DNA of 64,000 nucleotides from Xenopus tropicalis (lineage: Eukaryota; Chordata; Amphibia; Anura; Pipidae), in contig NC_030677.2 in the NCBI RefSeq assembly GCF_000004195.4, forward strand, positions 175,386,019 through 175,450,018, written 5' to 3'. How positions within the stretch are numbered: position 1 is the stretch's first letter; each line of letters starts with the position of its first letter. The notes beneath the pieces are model-generated. The model was not told the DNA's origin, did no database searches, and was given only the letters and a program-made list of their open reading frames with translations. The translations under genes and the position numbers were made by a program. Of this stretch, positions 23,571 to 36,640 are shown piece by piece.

Positions 23571-24921
23571 ACCTGTTCCCAGGTCTCATTCTGCAGAATG
23601 AAGCCATCTTGACAGCCATTTTTTAATACAAAAAAAGCCTTAAAGCGGAACTCTACCCAAACACAGCTTTTTGACACATAAACATAACTTAAAGCAACTT
23701 TTCAACATACATTAGTTTTAAAAATATGCAGCCTTTTCATGATTTTTAACGTAACAATATGGTTTGGAACAGTTACCTAAGCCTCGCCCCCTGCTCTCCT
23801 GCTTATATGGCTGGCTACTTTGAGACTCCAAATCCCACAATTCCCTGCACACATGATGTCAATAAGGAAAGGAACATCACAGTGCAATGCATTGTAGGTT
23901 ATGTAGTTCCTGCATGCTGTCTGTAAGCTGTGTAAGAAGTTGTTACAATTTGTAACATTAGTGTTTTAGTCCCTCCCCCCTGCCAGAATTTCAAATGATG
24001 CAGAAAGAGAACTGTTTTGCAGCTGGAGTTCAGCAAATAAAAATGCTATTTATTCATACTTTTTGAAGGAACAGATTACAGTGATAGGTATATTACTGGT
24101 TTCTCTGTTTTGTGGGGCTCTAACAAATTTTGGTTTGGAAGGCCATCTTTAACAAGTACTCGTTCTGTCACCTGTGCATCCCTGATCCCATGTTTGTGAA
24201 TGTTACTAGGGGCTAGTGCCAGTAGAAAGCAATTTGGTATTTTAGGTTTAGTATACCCTGAAATCTTTCTTTAATTTAGATGTCTGTTTAATTTAGATGT
24301 CTGTTTTGTTCTCCCCATTGATTTGTTCAATCACGATCAGAGCCTGGAAAAGAGTCGGCTGAAATCTTTTTTCCACTGATTTCACTGCAAGCAGCGTGAA
24401 GCTGCACGAAGCAACCATAATGCACTCCAAGGGCACCCAGTATAGAGCAGCACGGCTCCTGCTAGCATAGGAAATCTATGCACAGTGACCTACTTTCCAC
24501 AGCTCTCTCCTGATAACATAAAAAGCAGCTATTAAAAAAGCTTGGCCTCAATATAGAACGGCAGCAGTAATTGAAATCTCATTTCTGCACCCTCACTGCA
24601 TAGCAGCCGCCCATCCCCACGCAGAATGTTATTAATTAAAACATCTCTTGCTGCAAGAGTTCACATTAAAGGGAATGGAGTTTTCTGGATCTCACGTGGC
24701 TCTATTTTGCACTCAGCTTTGCTCATTTCATTTATAGAAGGTACTGACAGTGGGGAAAATGTATTCCCGAGCGCCAGTGCTTTTCAATAAAATCATATAT
24801 CATCCCTAATAAATGTTAAGCTAGAAGCTAAATATTTTAGAATCAAATGTGCAGTTAAGAAATAGATCATGGTGAAGTGCATCATTGCAGGCTTAGAGGG
24901 CAGTTATCAAATAGTCACTAA
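23571..24921. other. Intergenic stretch, no gene seen
   Basis: Between a LINE tail and a MITE, both strands hold only short frames with no recognisable domain. No RNA gene or strong repeat is visible, apart from AT-rich segments typical of decayed repeats. Confidence 0.6.
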
Positions 24922-25179
24922 GGGCTCTGGCACACGGGGAGATTAGTCGCCCACGGCAAAACTCCCTGTTCGCAGGCGACTAATCTCCCCGAGTTGCCTT
25001 CCCCTGCCATCCCACCGGCGAACATGTAAGTCGCCGGTGGGATGGCAGACGCGGCGGTGCGATTTCGGGAAATCGCTGAAAAAGACTTGCGAGTCTTTTT
25101 CGGCGATTTGCACGAAATCGCACCGCCGCGACCAGGGAGTTTTGCCGCGTGCGACTAATCTCCCCATGTGCCAGAGCCC
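24922..25179. mobile_element. Palindromic MITE with GGGCTCTGGCACACGGGG ends (copy 1)
   Basis: A 258-bp element flanked by TAA on both sides. The ends GGGCTCTGGCACACGGGGAG and their complement enclose two further stems (GTCGCCGGTGGGATGGCA; GCGGCGGTGCGATTTCG). The 3-bp TWA target fits PIF/Harbinger. Open frames inside it are palindrome artefacts. Confidence 0.92.
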
Positions 25180-25516
25180 TAAAGCATAAGGGTTCAGTTA
25201 TAATCCATGCAGACTCCCAGAAGGCTTTATCAGAGTTCTGCCTGGGGGGTTATGAGCTGATCACCACTTGATCCAATTAGATTAATCATTTCATCACACC
25301 ATTGTGTCTCTCTGAGGGAAATTAGCAACAAATGATGGGTCGGTGACCTTTGTTATGGCCTCTTCTGCTTTTGGAAAGCTCCTATTGGGTCATCTAGACA
25401 GAACTGAAATTAGGGATACACTGAAACACCACAAATGTGGCCAAATACATAGCTGACTCCAAACTCTGGTATAATGAAAAAAACTGCATCATCTCTGAAA
25501 ATAAATGGTCTGACCC

Positions 25517-26650
25517 TTTAAAGGAAAACTATACCCCCAAAAAGAATAGTTAACCAACAGGTTATATCAAGAATCTTAAAAAACTGTAATATATATCATA
25601 TCAGTAAATACTGTCTTTTACATTCTTTTCCCTTGAGCCACCATTTAGCTCCCTCAGAGATTATGTGACAGGAAATAATGCAGCTCTTACTGTAACAGGA
25701 AGTAGTGTGGGAGTGTAGGGACCCCAAAGAATTGGACCCCCTTCAGGATTAGTTCCCCTTTAGACAGGCACCATGAGGGTGGCCTTATGGATATGGACAC
25801 CTAAAGGTGGTCCTAGATGTTTATGTGTGAAAAGAGAGTTTCCCTGTTATTCAGCAGCAACCACAAGGTGGCAGTGTGCTGCAATATAAAACGGGATGAC
25901 ACCCATTTTGTGAAGGTCTTTCTGCCTGGGACCCCTCTGTAAGGAGGTGAACAACAGGCTAGTGTTCTAGTACAGGAGGTACTGTAATAGGTCACTCTAG
26001 GAGGCAGGCTAGAGAGAACGGGCAGAGATAGCCCCAACAGGAGAGAGACATCCTCTGAAGTGTTCTGCCTGCATCAACAATAAACAAGTTCATCTGGTTC
26101 ACCATTTTAACCGGTGTCTTGGCTGTTCATATACTGAGGATCCTCAACTACCGGGTAAGCAGCTACCCCAAGGGAGGGGCAAGGTACCGGGAGTTGCTGG
26201 GAGTCCGGGTCCACAGAGGACCTCATAGAGTTTTCCCAGGGAGGAGACATATAGTCCTACCTATACCTACCCTGGGTGGAGGCACGCCATTCATTTATAT
26301 CATACCTGTCCCCCATAATAAGCGGGGGCTCAGGGCTCCTGTAGCGCGACACGCAGGGAGTTGCGTGTTATAAGTACAACAGTAGCCAAAAAAGGGGTTA
26401 CAGGAGCAAAATAAAAGATTTTGGCCATTAATTGGTTGATGGGGCCTAGCATGTATGTGTGCCTTGGCTTGTCTGTGTGTACCATGAATCCTATGATCCC
26501 AGGGGGTGGCCCTTAATTCTTAAAATGGCAATTTTCTATTTAGGATTTCCCAGTGACACATACTACTAAACAAGTATTTTTTTATTAAAATGGTTTATTT
26601 TGATGAAGGTTTTGCATATGAGCTGTTTTATGCAATATATTTTTATATAT
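25517..26650 (+). repeat. Dispersed repeat, copy B, split by a solo LTR
   Basis: It begins TTAA then AGGAAAACTATACCCCCAAA and matches copies at 7047 and 44805. The repeat resumes at 26403 after the LTR with GGCCATTAATTGG and TGATCCCAGG, colinear with copy A. Confidence 0.8.
25714..26402 (+). mobile_element. Solo LTR of an endogenous LTR retrotransposon
   Basis: A 689-bp insertion starts TGTAGGGACC, ends GGGGTTACA and is flanked by GGAG on both sides. It has a TATAAAA box at 25885-25891 and AATAAA at 26079-26084, spaced as in an LTR promoter and R region. No gag, pol or second LTR is adjacent, so it is a solo LTR left by recombination. The superfamily is undetermined; Ty3/gypsy-like is a guess. 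Confidence 0.82.
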
Positions 26651-27100
26651 AGTTTTCATGTAACATTCCATAGTATTCAGGGTCTGGATATAGTTTAGCT
26701 AAATGCTAAAGATGTGGCTAAATCTGTATCTGGCACAAAGTAGAGTCTATTCCGCAACCATAGTAATTATTCTTTATTTTGACTTAAACCCCCTCCTTCC
26801 AGTTCCAAAGGGAATTTCTAACGTATAGGAACACATGGCAAGGAGAGGTTGTTGTGCAACAACAGCTGATGGGATGCGGGTCTCTAGTAAACACTCATTA
26901 TTTCAAACATTTCTTGCACAGCCAAAGGGAACCTTTTTAACGGGCTTGCTCTGAGGTGGAACCCTAAGCCAAATCCTAACTCAGATGCAGTTTCAGCCTT
27001 GATGTTTCTGTCCATATCAATCTAGCATTCTAGATTGTCTAGTTTTTAAGATATGATCAGGGTTTACACCACTATTATGAATTTCAAACAGTGCCCCTTA

Positions 27101-27200
27101 GGGCTCTGGCACACGGGGAGATTGGTAGTTCGGGGAGATTAGTCGCGCGTGAAAAGGGAGATTTGTCGCGAGCGACTAATCTCCCCGTGTGCCAGAGCCC
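27101..27200. mobile_element. Palindromic MITE with GGGCTCTGGCACACGGGG ends (copy 2, minimal)
   Basis: A 100-bp element of the same family as 24922-25179, with intact ends and TTA target duplications. It lacks the inner stems. Confidence 0.92.
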
Positions 27201-28221
27201 TTATTGTTCATTTCAGTGACCAAACAGAGTAGGTAGAAAATAAAATTAGTGAGAAAATAGAAAGTGTTGCAATGACTCTGCTTGGAAAGAGGAAAGTGGG
27301 TTGAATCTTCTCCGCTCACTAACTTTGCTTTTCTGTACAAAGTAACATCACAAGACTTAGCTTTTTTCATAAACTTAATTTTCTACCAACTGTGTCCATT
27401 TGGCCAAAAAGAACGGAAAGTGGCAGCTTTGATTCAAATGAATGTTATTTGCTAACAGCTAAATTTGAAAATGTAATGATTAACATAAACTGCAAAGGTG
27501 CTCAGAAGAGCCTTTCAGCTTTCTCAAATATGGTGATGTCAGAATTCTGCTGTGTCTGCTGTGTTAAGTTATTGATTAATAGCACAGGCCTACAAAAGGT
27601 AGGTGAGGTACCTGAACAAGAATAACAATACCAAATGTTTTTTAGCTTTGAAGCCCTTATATCATATGGACACTGCATTAAAAATACATTTGTGATGTTT
27701 GATGTCTCCGCCAGAGCAGTTGCGCCAGGAGCACTGCCCGATGCTTCCAGCATAAATATTGCAGCTAGCAAGTAACACCCACCTGATGTTATGTAACGGG
27801 TGAGTTGGAGGCAGACATCTCTGTCTGTTAGAGGCCTGTGCCCACAATGCACAACCTCCTGCTGGGCTGCTGCGAGGATATGAAAAGATATTCTCATTTT
27901 GAAAACCACGGCTTTAATAAAGAGGCAGAACAACAGTTACTGGCAGACTAAATCCCTCAGTCTATCATGGTTTCTGCTTTTTGTCACGTTTGCTAAACGT
28001 TAGGGATTCACTGATCCCAATATTCAGCTGATTCCTAGTGCTTTGTGCAGAATTCAGCCAAATACTAACCCTCATTTAGGATGAAAGGTAAAAAGTTCAG
28101 TTTGCTCAGGTGTGTAAAGTAGCACAGAGTGCCCCCTACTGTCAGCCCTCAGATTGGGTCACAATGGGGCAAATAAAAAAGAGAAAGATGGCAACACACA
28201 AACTTGATTGGAGATATTGAC

Positions 28222-28453
28222 ACATTGAGGGCAAATTTACCAAAATGTGAGGTTAGAACTCAGCAGAGAACCCACTTTCTATTCATTCCAATGGGATTTT
28301 TAGAAGCATATTTATTAATGGGGAAGTTAGAGTTAACCATTTGATAACTATGCTTCTGAAAATCCCATAAGAATTAACAGAAAATTAGTGATTAGTAATT
28401 AGTGAAATTAGTTTCCATGGTGAGCTCTAATCACACATTTTGATAAATGTGCT
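28222..28453. mobile_element. Hairpin MITE (copy 2 of family also at 16742)
   Basis: The arms AAATGTGAGGTTAGAACTCA and TGAGCTCTAATCACACATTT, with an inner AATGGGATTTTTAGAAGCAT stem, match the 16742 element. Confidence 0.78.
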
Positions 28454-30724
28454 ACAATTGTTTTATATTTACAACATTTTGCCCAGGTGCAGTAACCCAT
28501 AGCAACTAAACCAGTGAGCAGTAAATGGCACCTACTAGTTGCACCCATAGCAAACTTTGCATTTGAAACCGAATTCAAATCATTAAGCTTACAAACTAAA
28601 TACTAAAACAATTTTTTTTAACATTTTTCTCAAATTTGAGATTCAGATTAGATTAGGGGCTGCTATTCCTGCTGTGCTGCTCTGCCTTTTATTATTGGGG
28701 GGCAGGGGCCCAAAGATCTCTACAGCACTTTTGTTCTCTGACGAGAATATTGCGGAGATGTGTCTGACCGGTTAAAACAATGGGCTGTTTTCGCTAATAG
28801 AATAACTACTTTTATGCAAAATGAGAAACTTCACTGCTATTTTACCAACCATTGCTACGTTGGGATGTCATTGAAATAATAGGATTTCAACGATACTGTA
28901 TTTCATTAATATTTGGCAGCCTATAAGCATTTTGCTGTATGGGACAAAACATTCACCTCTGCAATAGAAGGGGCCAAACAGAAAGCCCCATAGGTTGACA
29001 ACTGCATTGGCGCATGAATGTTACAAATTATAATTCATGAGCCCAAATAATGGACAAACAACTTACTTTAAAAATATTAATTCATTAGTCTGTTATTTTA
29101 CCCATTCTCTACCCAAAGTACTACAAGGCTTTACTATTCTCCAGGAAACTTAGGCCAACATGCACCATATCCACTTTGCTGAATTTTAGCTTCTTTAAAG
29201 TATAACTAAGCCTCTAATGAAGGCAGAATTATAAACTATCATCATACAGCGATTTTATGTAGATATTTGGAAAATGTGAAAATGCTTAGTTGAGAAACTC
29301 TACTCTAAACAGCCCCCCAAAATTACTCCCTTCCTGCACCATTCTAAGTTGGAAGTGGAACCATTCCACAGAAATCAGTCTCTTTATCTATTGTGAAGTT
29401 CTGCCCCATTTAGTATTCTTAGCCTCCCTTCTCCTTTGAATAGGAAGTCGAATTGGTCAGAGATGCGATTTACTACCCTTGCCTGATATCCACTGGAGCA
29501 GGAGGCAGCAAGAATGTGCAGTAGATATAGTAGCTCTTTGACATCTGACTTTTTCAAGGAGAAGGAAGGCTCAGTACACTAAAGGGGAGCCTCACACTAC
29601 ATAAGAGAGTGACTGGTTCTGAAGCATGTATCAGACTCACTGTTGGGAGAGAGGTATATCATTTCGGGGGCTGTATAGAGTTGTTCTAGAGATTTAGAAT
29701 TAAACAATTTACTTAATTTTTAAGTGTTTTCAACTGAGTATTTTTCATATTTTCCAACCATCTACAAAAAAATCACTGTATGTTCATATTTTACAATTCT
29801 GCCCAAAAGTAGAACTAAACCTTTAAAATGAATATGGCTAAAAATGACATTTTGTTTACTGAACTTTTTGCACCAGCCTAAATTTTCCACATTTCATTAG
29901 CAGCAATGATCCAGACCTTCAAACTTGTCACAGGAGCGCCTCATCTTGGAAAGTGTCTATGACACGCACATGCTCAGTGCGCTCTGGGCAGCTGCTGAGA
30001 AGCTGTGCTTATGCTGCAGGGCTGATTATTAAATTCTGAAGCTAACTGAACTGGTTTTTGAGTTGTCATGTAATTATCTGTATTGATTACTAATCAGGCA
30101 TATATGGTAACATTTATATTCTGTATATACAGTTTATTGTGAGTCGGTCCCTAAACTCAGTAACTAATGAAAAGAAGATGGGGAGCTACTGGAGGCATAT
30201 TCAGAGGCCCAGATCTTCCATGCTAAAGGGCAGTGGTTATCGATATAGAAGCCTAAAACACGATGTACAACATTTCTGCCATACTTCCTTAGTTAGGTTT
30301 CGGTTCGCCCAGATTATCATCTGTTACATTTCCTTTTTCTTTTGTTTTACAGACCTGCAGTTAAGCAAACCATGTTGATTTGCAAACCAATGATTTGCAG
30401 TAGGAGCACCAATCACTAATAATTCACCTTTTACTTAAGTTAAAGTATCAACTGCCAAAGTAGCAATATGGTCAGGAAAGCAGCTATAAATAATATGTAT
30501 TAGACACTACCATTGAGAATATTCTGTCCACACAAGATACATTTAAGAACTTGTTGTACCTTAAGCCTCAACTCCATGAAGGGAACACCCACACACATTT
30601 AATTCTTGGTTTTTATCCCGCAGGTTATTCATTCATGGCTAGGGAAAACAAACAGGAGCTAAACATACAGTCCATGAATGTATTACAAAATGAATAATAA
30701 ATTCCACGCGTTTTTGAGACAGAT
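28454..30724. other. Intergenic stretch between convergent pdzph1 and macir ends
   Basis: No exon, RNA gene or clear transposon is recognised. The sequence is ordinary AT-rich DNA with short open frames only. Confidence 0.6.
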
Positions 30725-33700
30725 TTTTATTTATTAACAGAAAACAGCTTTATTGTAAACCTTCAAGAAATATTGAAGTCAGAAAAAGCTTGAAAACTTC
30801 ACCTAAATTTGGCATTGCTTGTTATCTGTCAACCTAAAAACGAAGAAGTCAAATTATTTAGCAGTACAATGAGCTAGGAAAGGTGCAAATATCTCCTGTA
30901 GAGGAGTCAGGAGGAGAGGATCCAGTGAGCATGGCAGCCGAGACTAGCCTTGGGCTTTTCTGGAAATAACCAGTCAATAAATAATAAATCGGCAAAAAAA
31001 AAAAAAGAAATCTTATATTTATACAAGTGCCTCAGTCTAAATACAGATATTCGAGTATGAGTGCTACAATCATTCCGGTACTGCAAGAGTCCTAGGTGCA
31101 AGCAGTCTATGAACTGGAAAATAAAGCTTCCCAAGTGTCTTATGTCTAATATTATACATATAATAGGAAACATTCACAGCACTGCACTGGCTCCAATCCA
31201 TCTACTCTACATGTGATCCATATTCTTCCCAGTTTAGATAAATGGAAAATACCCTGTTCATATCAGGTTCAATTGTCTATGCAAGTGATACCTTTGCTGT
31301 GGTTGTTAAGGGGGTTCCACACATGAGCAAGCTACAAATCCATGCCTAGTCACACACAGGCCACCTCTTGGCATACTCATCCAATCATAACAACCAGAGA
31401 TGGGTCCAAGCTAATGTAGGTTAACATACCCTTATACATATACTGAACCAAGTCCTAAGTCACCTGATTTCTGTGTTGGCCAATCAACTCAGCAAGACGT
31501 TGTACACACACACACACACACACACACAAACAAACAATGGCCTAGCCTTTAATAATCTTGATATCACACATTTTCAAAGCTGGATTTCTGGGGGTTAAAA
31601 TAAAAATGGCTGAAGATCAACACTCTTTGACACACAAAAAAAAGTTGATATTGAGTCATTTTGATCAAATGAACCTATATATATTTCTGGGATATGCTGA
31701 GAATTCATTAGGCTAGTGAGCGCCACATTTACTATTTATGTGAAGGGACTAAGGGATAAATAGTAGCTTGGCTATAGAAAATAACATGACAGCTCCCCTT
31801 GCACATGTAGAATGTACCAAGAACAAAGAAATACAAGCTATACCTTCATTCCTTAAGGTCTCCTTGAGTTAAAATAAAATAGAATCAATACTGCTTATAA
31901 AAAAGGACAAAATCCATTCAATCCATCCTTGCAATATGATGCTCGTAACAGCATTAGGCCTATCTGAAATGTAATCATTTAACATTATTGATTCTAGACA
32001 CAAGCAGGAAACAAACCCATACTCCCATTACCACTATGACAAAGGCATGCTTGAATATGACTATAGAATATTTATTCAGCTGCATGTCACTCAAAAGATC
32101 CTATTCCCAGAATTTCACCCGAGCTAGTCCCACTGAAAATGATCAGTGCAACCATTATATCAAACACCTAGAAAGAAGAGAAACTCCTAGCTTATGGCTA
32201 TGTTATAGAGCAGCACAGACAGCATGCTGCCTGGTTATTTCCACTACCCTTCCTGGAGTATTCTTAGTGCAATGTATATCGATTGTTACAGAGCTCATCT
32301 AAAGCAAAGGGAATATCCTGTGCCTTACATTCCTCCTACTGTATTACACAATATTTCAGAAATAAAAATGGCAATGTTTGCACCAGGTCTAGATATCCAC
32401 ACCAACACTGCAGGTAGAATTTACACAAACACCAGGTTGCTATGGGTTACTAGACCCCGTGCAAACTTTGCAGTTCTGCAATAATTCATTAATCTTTATA
32501 TCAACTACTAATTTCCAGTGATTATAGGTATGAAACAGGGTGCAAGAAAATCATGGATACCAAACCTGCAGCCTGCACATCAACAGAAGCAAGCGATGTA
32601 CCAAAGTGGTCACTCTTTGTTTTCATTAGACATAAATATATGGAATTAAAAAAAACAAAACAGATGCTTCCTCGTTCAATTTGACCGTGTAAGCAAACTT
32701 GTTCAGCAGTTTGTGTTTCATAAAAGGAGAAAATATGGATCTAATCAGCATAAGAGCCATAACATGTATTTTTAAAAATCTACATTTGTATTAAGAAGAT
32801 TTTAGAAGAATTGTTGCATGTCCTATATGCAACTGATTCAGGTCATTAATAAGGTAGCTGGCGAGAGGAAGCAGTGGCTCAGCAACATCTGGGCAGCTAC
32901 GCATTATTACTGTTCCAATCAGGGTGGAAAGTGATGTGTGGAACAGGGGTGCCCAAAAGGGTGATCAGGACCTTCCAGTAGATGTCGAGCTGGTAATCAG
33001 TAAATCACAGCACACACAGTTCGGGTCACCCTTTAGGGAACCTCCTGTTATTCAAGTTTTAAGGACAATAGGTGGAGAAATGGGTGCTGATCATATAGAC
33101 ATTTACTTTCACGTTAAACACAGCGCTAGGCACAATAATAGGTGCAGAATTGCCACAGTAAAACACAATATGCTAGGTGCTCACTCTTATTAGCTCTCAT
33201 CTACCATGTGCCCATTTGCTGGTTGTGTCTACTTTTGTGCATCAGGGCAATGGACCCCATATCTACCACAAGGCTTGACCAAGTTCTAAGTCTTTTTTGT
33301 GTGTTTTGCAATAGAAGGGTGAGTAAATGCATGCCCACGTGCCACCTGTTTGCTTGCAGGAGAAAGCTGCACTTTGGGAATCATGCAATTGAGCTTTGCA
33401 TTAAGGAAAGAAGGTTGCGCTATAGGTACAAACACGGCAGCTATTAATGTTTACCCTATTAGTAAATGAGCACCTATGCATGTTTTCAGTGTAATGCAAT
33501 GAAGTTACAGTTTCCATGGCAGTGTAACGCTAAGGAGGTAGAACTTCACTAAAAGTAGTGCCCATGTTGGTAAGGGACCCATGGTCTAGAAAGTATATAG
33601 GCAGTTTGTCTCTGGGACTCTTTTGCTTGGAACCAATTCACAAAACCCACTGCCAGGCATCTTGTACTGGAAAAAATTGCTTCTATGCTTCTAATAGGAC

Positions 33701-35486
33701 ATGTTACACCAATCTAAAAGCACGCTGATCTGGAATTTAGAGTTAAAAACCCAGTTCCTATATAGTGACAGCTGGGATAACAGAGGGAAGAAATACATCA
33801 GACTTTTATTAGCAAATATACAAATCCGAAGGAGCCATTTTGCTGACTGAAACTTTAGTGCAACTGTGATGCACTAAGTGGATTTTGTAGCTTCAAAAAT
33901 TTACCGTTCCAGCCAGTTGTTTTGTCTTGACAGGGAATGTTAGAAAGCCTGGCCACCAGGTGGGATCCCAATACTATACCTTTCTAAACAGGCAACCTGT
34001 TTGGGTCACACTAGGTCCATGTGCCATAAATGAACCATCTTGTACATGTGAGGTCATGAGAGTGGCACATATCTTCAATTTAATCTGAACAGAAAAGGGC
34101 CTGATTGGAGAGTGCTGCACCTACAGAGATTGGCATACACTCAGTGCACATTTCCCTGATTATGAAGTAAGCCATTTAAATTCATATATTTCTTCTGGGT
34201 ATAATTATGAAATGCAGAATGTCAAAGGATCTCCTGGGCTGCATGTGGGCCATAGAAATAAAGAATATGGGCAGGCTTCCATGCATAAGGACTGGAGGTC
34301 CCACTGCATGCAATTACGGTTCAAAGCAGTCAGATGCAATTTCTAAATTTGGTTTCCAAGGTAAAAGTGGAACCAAGTGGTCACAGGAATCACTTTGCAT
34401 GCAGTATTAATATGGCTCTAGATAAATAAACGGGGGTGTCATTTAGATGGACGCCGGTGCATGCTGCACCCCCTTCTGGTACTTTTGGGCCAATAGTATG
34501 GATTCCTAATGCCTTGATAACAATGCAATTAAACAATCCAACTGGTGGCCAAAAAACTATTCTAAAACTGCCTGTATGCATCAAGCCTTAGAGGTCTCCT
34601 GGTAGGATGCTTTGCTATAGTGAATTGATCTGCAAGAGCTTATTGTACTGCACCACATGCTACTCTAAAACACATACTGCCAACAACAAGTGTCAGCCTC
34701 TTATATAGGGCACTTTCTTGCAAATGCAGAATGTTATAAGTTGTCTTAATCTATTCTCAACTGCTAATATGATTTATGTACATATATATCACGTTGATTA
34801 GATCCACACGTCTAAAACTGCAGTCATTTTGTAATATTAAAAATCATGGTGTCATTAAATAAAACTATGAATTTAGAAAGGAGAGAACAATGTGGACACA
34901 TGAAACAAACAAAGTTCAATCAAGATAAAGGGTGCTAGGTATATTGTACACAACTGCGCTACGCTAAATCATTGTCCACCTAACTCTGAAATTACCAGAA
35001 TTAGCTTTTAACGACCAAAGTGTTAACAAAAAACAAGTCGAATTATTCAGTACCAAAATATGACTTATTCACCAACATAGATTCTGAATCAATACTAAAC
35101 TCCACTGCACTACCCACGTCATTATTCCTAGTGTAAAATTCATAGAAGCCTTTATAGGATGAACGTTCTCCTGCTTGAAGCATGTATTCGCTATTGGTGC
35201 GGTACGGTGCTACTGAAATCCAAGAAGAATGTTAGTGTTGGAATGGCTTGATCAGCTGCTGAATCTTAACCAATCACAACCACCCAGGGATAGAAACCAC
35301 GTTCCATATTCCAGAGCTACTTGGTTTCCAGTTATCTTGATGAGCAGCACTGTAGATAATATAACCCTAGTGTGCCTTCACTGCAAGGAGAGACCTATTA
35401 GACACATAGTATAGCACAATATCATTTTGCCGGTGATTCTCTGTGCAGTGACGTGGACTTATTCTAGCTAAATTACTCAAGTGTCT
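30725..35486 (-). other. macir: Probable long 3' UTR of macir
   Basis: Downstream of the stop there are 4.7 kb with no recognisable gene and, unusually for this window, almost no transposon relics. On the minus strand AATAAA lies at 30749-30754, with overlapping AATAAA hexamers at 30730-30735 and 30726-30731. The repeat-poor character and the end signals suggest one long 3' UTR, but RNA evidence is needed to confirm its extent. Confidence 0.5.
30726..30754 (-). terminator. macir: macir distal polyadenylation signal cluster
   Basis: Three minus-strand AATAAA hexamers lie within 30 bp (30749-30754, 30730-30735, 30726-30731), the densest cluster downstream of the macir stop. Use of the site is inferred. 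Confidence 0.45.
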
Positions 35487-36104
35487 TCATGTATTATTCC
35501 TGGCAAACACACGATCCCCTCTCAGAGTAAGGTGCTGAAGCTGATACTGTAACACTTCTGTGTCAGCAGACTCCTTGATGTTCATTTTATCTAGATTGAG
35601 GTAGTCCAAAGACTTTGAGTGGGCTCTTTTCCCTTTAAGTAGACAAAGCGGCAAAGGACCATGAACAGCTTTGTAAGGTTCGTACGGAACAGCTTTATTG
35701 CACTTATCCCCTGAGCTTGGCATCCGCCTTCGCCTCCTTCCGTTGACTGCTGGGATTTCATATGGCTGGTACTGCCGCCCTCTAGCTTTGTATATCCGAG
35801 AGGAGCGAGAAAGTCCAGATTCTAACTGCTTGGAGCGAAAAGCTGGCAAGGATTCACCAGGATTTTCTTCAGTGGTTGCACATTTATGAGCTAATTTTAA
35901 AAGCTCCTCACCAGTAGTAAAGCCAACCAAGAAATTGGCATCCATGTGCAGGATCTGATAGCCTGACACAGTCCTGCGAATTGGAGAACAAGGAGTGCTA
36001 GAGCAGCGAGGTTTCTCAGGATCTGGCTTGGACGGAGAACTCCCTTCTGTTGTACTCGGAACTGAATTGTTAGTCCTATTAACTCCATTAATATCCACTT
36101 CCAT
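35487..36104 (-). CDS. macir: Macrophage immunometabolism regulator (UNC119-binding protein, C5orf30 family)
   Basis: One intact exon encodes the complete 205-residue protein. I chose MEVDING at 36104 because it starts the known family; the open frame continues 11 codons upstream, but a splice acceptor lies within that stretch at 36125. Recognised blocks are EKPRCSSTPCSPIRRTVSGY, GFTTGEELLKLA, the basic run NGRRRRRMPSSGDKC, LCLLKGKRAHSKSLDYLNL and the C-terminus LTLRGDRVFARNNT. Human MACIR has about 206 residues, so the gene is full length; divergence is concentrated in residues about 9-30. The family binds UNC119 and restrains macrophage inflammatory responses. The gene lies on the same strand as and downstream of ppip5k2, as in human. 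Confidence 0.97.
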   Translation of the reverse strand: MEVDINGVNRTNNSVPSTTEGSSPSKPDPEKPRCSSTPCSPIRRTVSGYQILHMDANFLVGFTTGEELLKLAHKCATTEENPGESLPAFRSKQLESGLSRSSRIYKARGRQYQPYEIPAVNGRRRRRMPSSGDKCNKAVPYEPYKAVHGPLPLCLLKGKRAHSKSLDYLNLDKMNIKESADTEVLQYQLQHLTLRGDRVFARNNT

Positions 36105-36124
36105 TATGGAGGCACTTTGATTTC
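36105..36124 (-). other. macir: macir coding-exon 5' UTR and splice acceptor
   Basis: On the minus strand a pyrimidine-rich tract ends TTCCCACTAG at 36125, followed by 20 nt of leader and then ATG. Translation therefore starts in the second or a later exon, and the first exon is non-coding. Confidence 0.7.
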
Positions 36125-36349
36125 CTAGTGGGAACAATTAAACACTGGAATTAAGAACAGAAAATGCCAATTAAAGTTTACAAACATCATGTTACTGGCT
36201 AAAAAAAACTGGTGCAATAAAAAGTAAAAAGACAAAAACCTCAATACGCTAGCTGAGATTGGTATGAAGAGTAAATGTAGTCAAAGGATGAAGAAAAAAC
36301 AAAGTGCAATAATTCTGTGCCACAGGGAGCACTGATCTCTCTATAATTA

Positions 36350-36640
36350 CAGGTATCTGTTAACTACTGGGATCTGTTATTCAGAATGCTTGGGACCTGG
36401 GGTCTTCTGGAAAGGGATCTTTCTGTAATTTAGATCACCATTCTTTAAGTCTAACATAAAAAAAATAATTAAAACATTACTTAAACCCAATAGGAATGTT
36501 TTGCTACCAATAGGGATTAATTATCTCTTAGTTGGGATTAAGTATGTGGTACTGGTTTATCATTACAGATAAATAGTAAATCATTTAAAACGTGAATTAT
36601 TTGATTAAAATACTTTTTATGGGTACTGAAAGGAACACTC
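36350..36640. mobile_element. Palindromic MITE (TTATCCAGAATGCTTGGGAC family), partial copy 2
   Basis: Contains GTTATTCAGAATGCTTGGGA, AAACCCAATAGGAATGTTTT and TTATCTCTTAGTTGGGATTA, matching 39618-39900. It lies in the macir intron just upstream of the coding exon. Confidence 0.8.

Noticed and set aside
27502..27933. 143-codon minus-strand frame
   Set aside because: No domain or family resemblance, and it is isolated in repeat-rich intergenic DNA.
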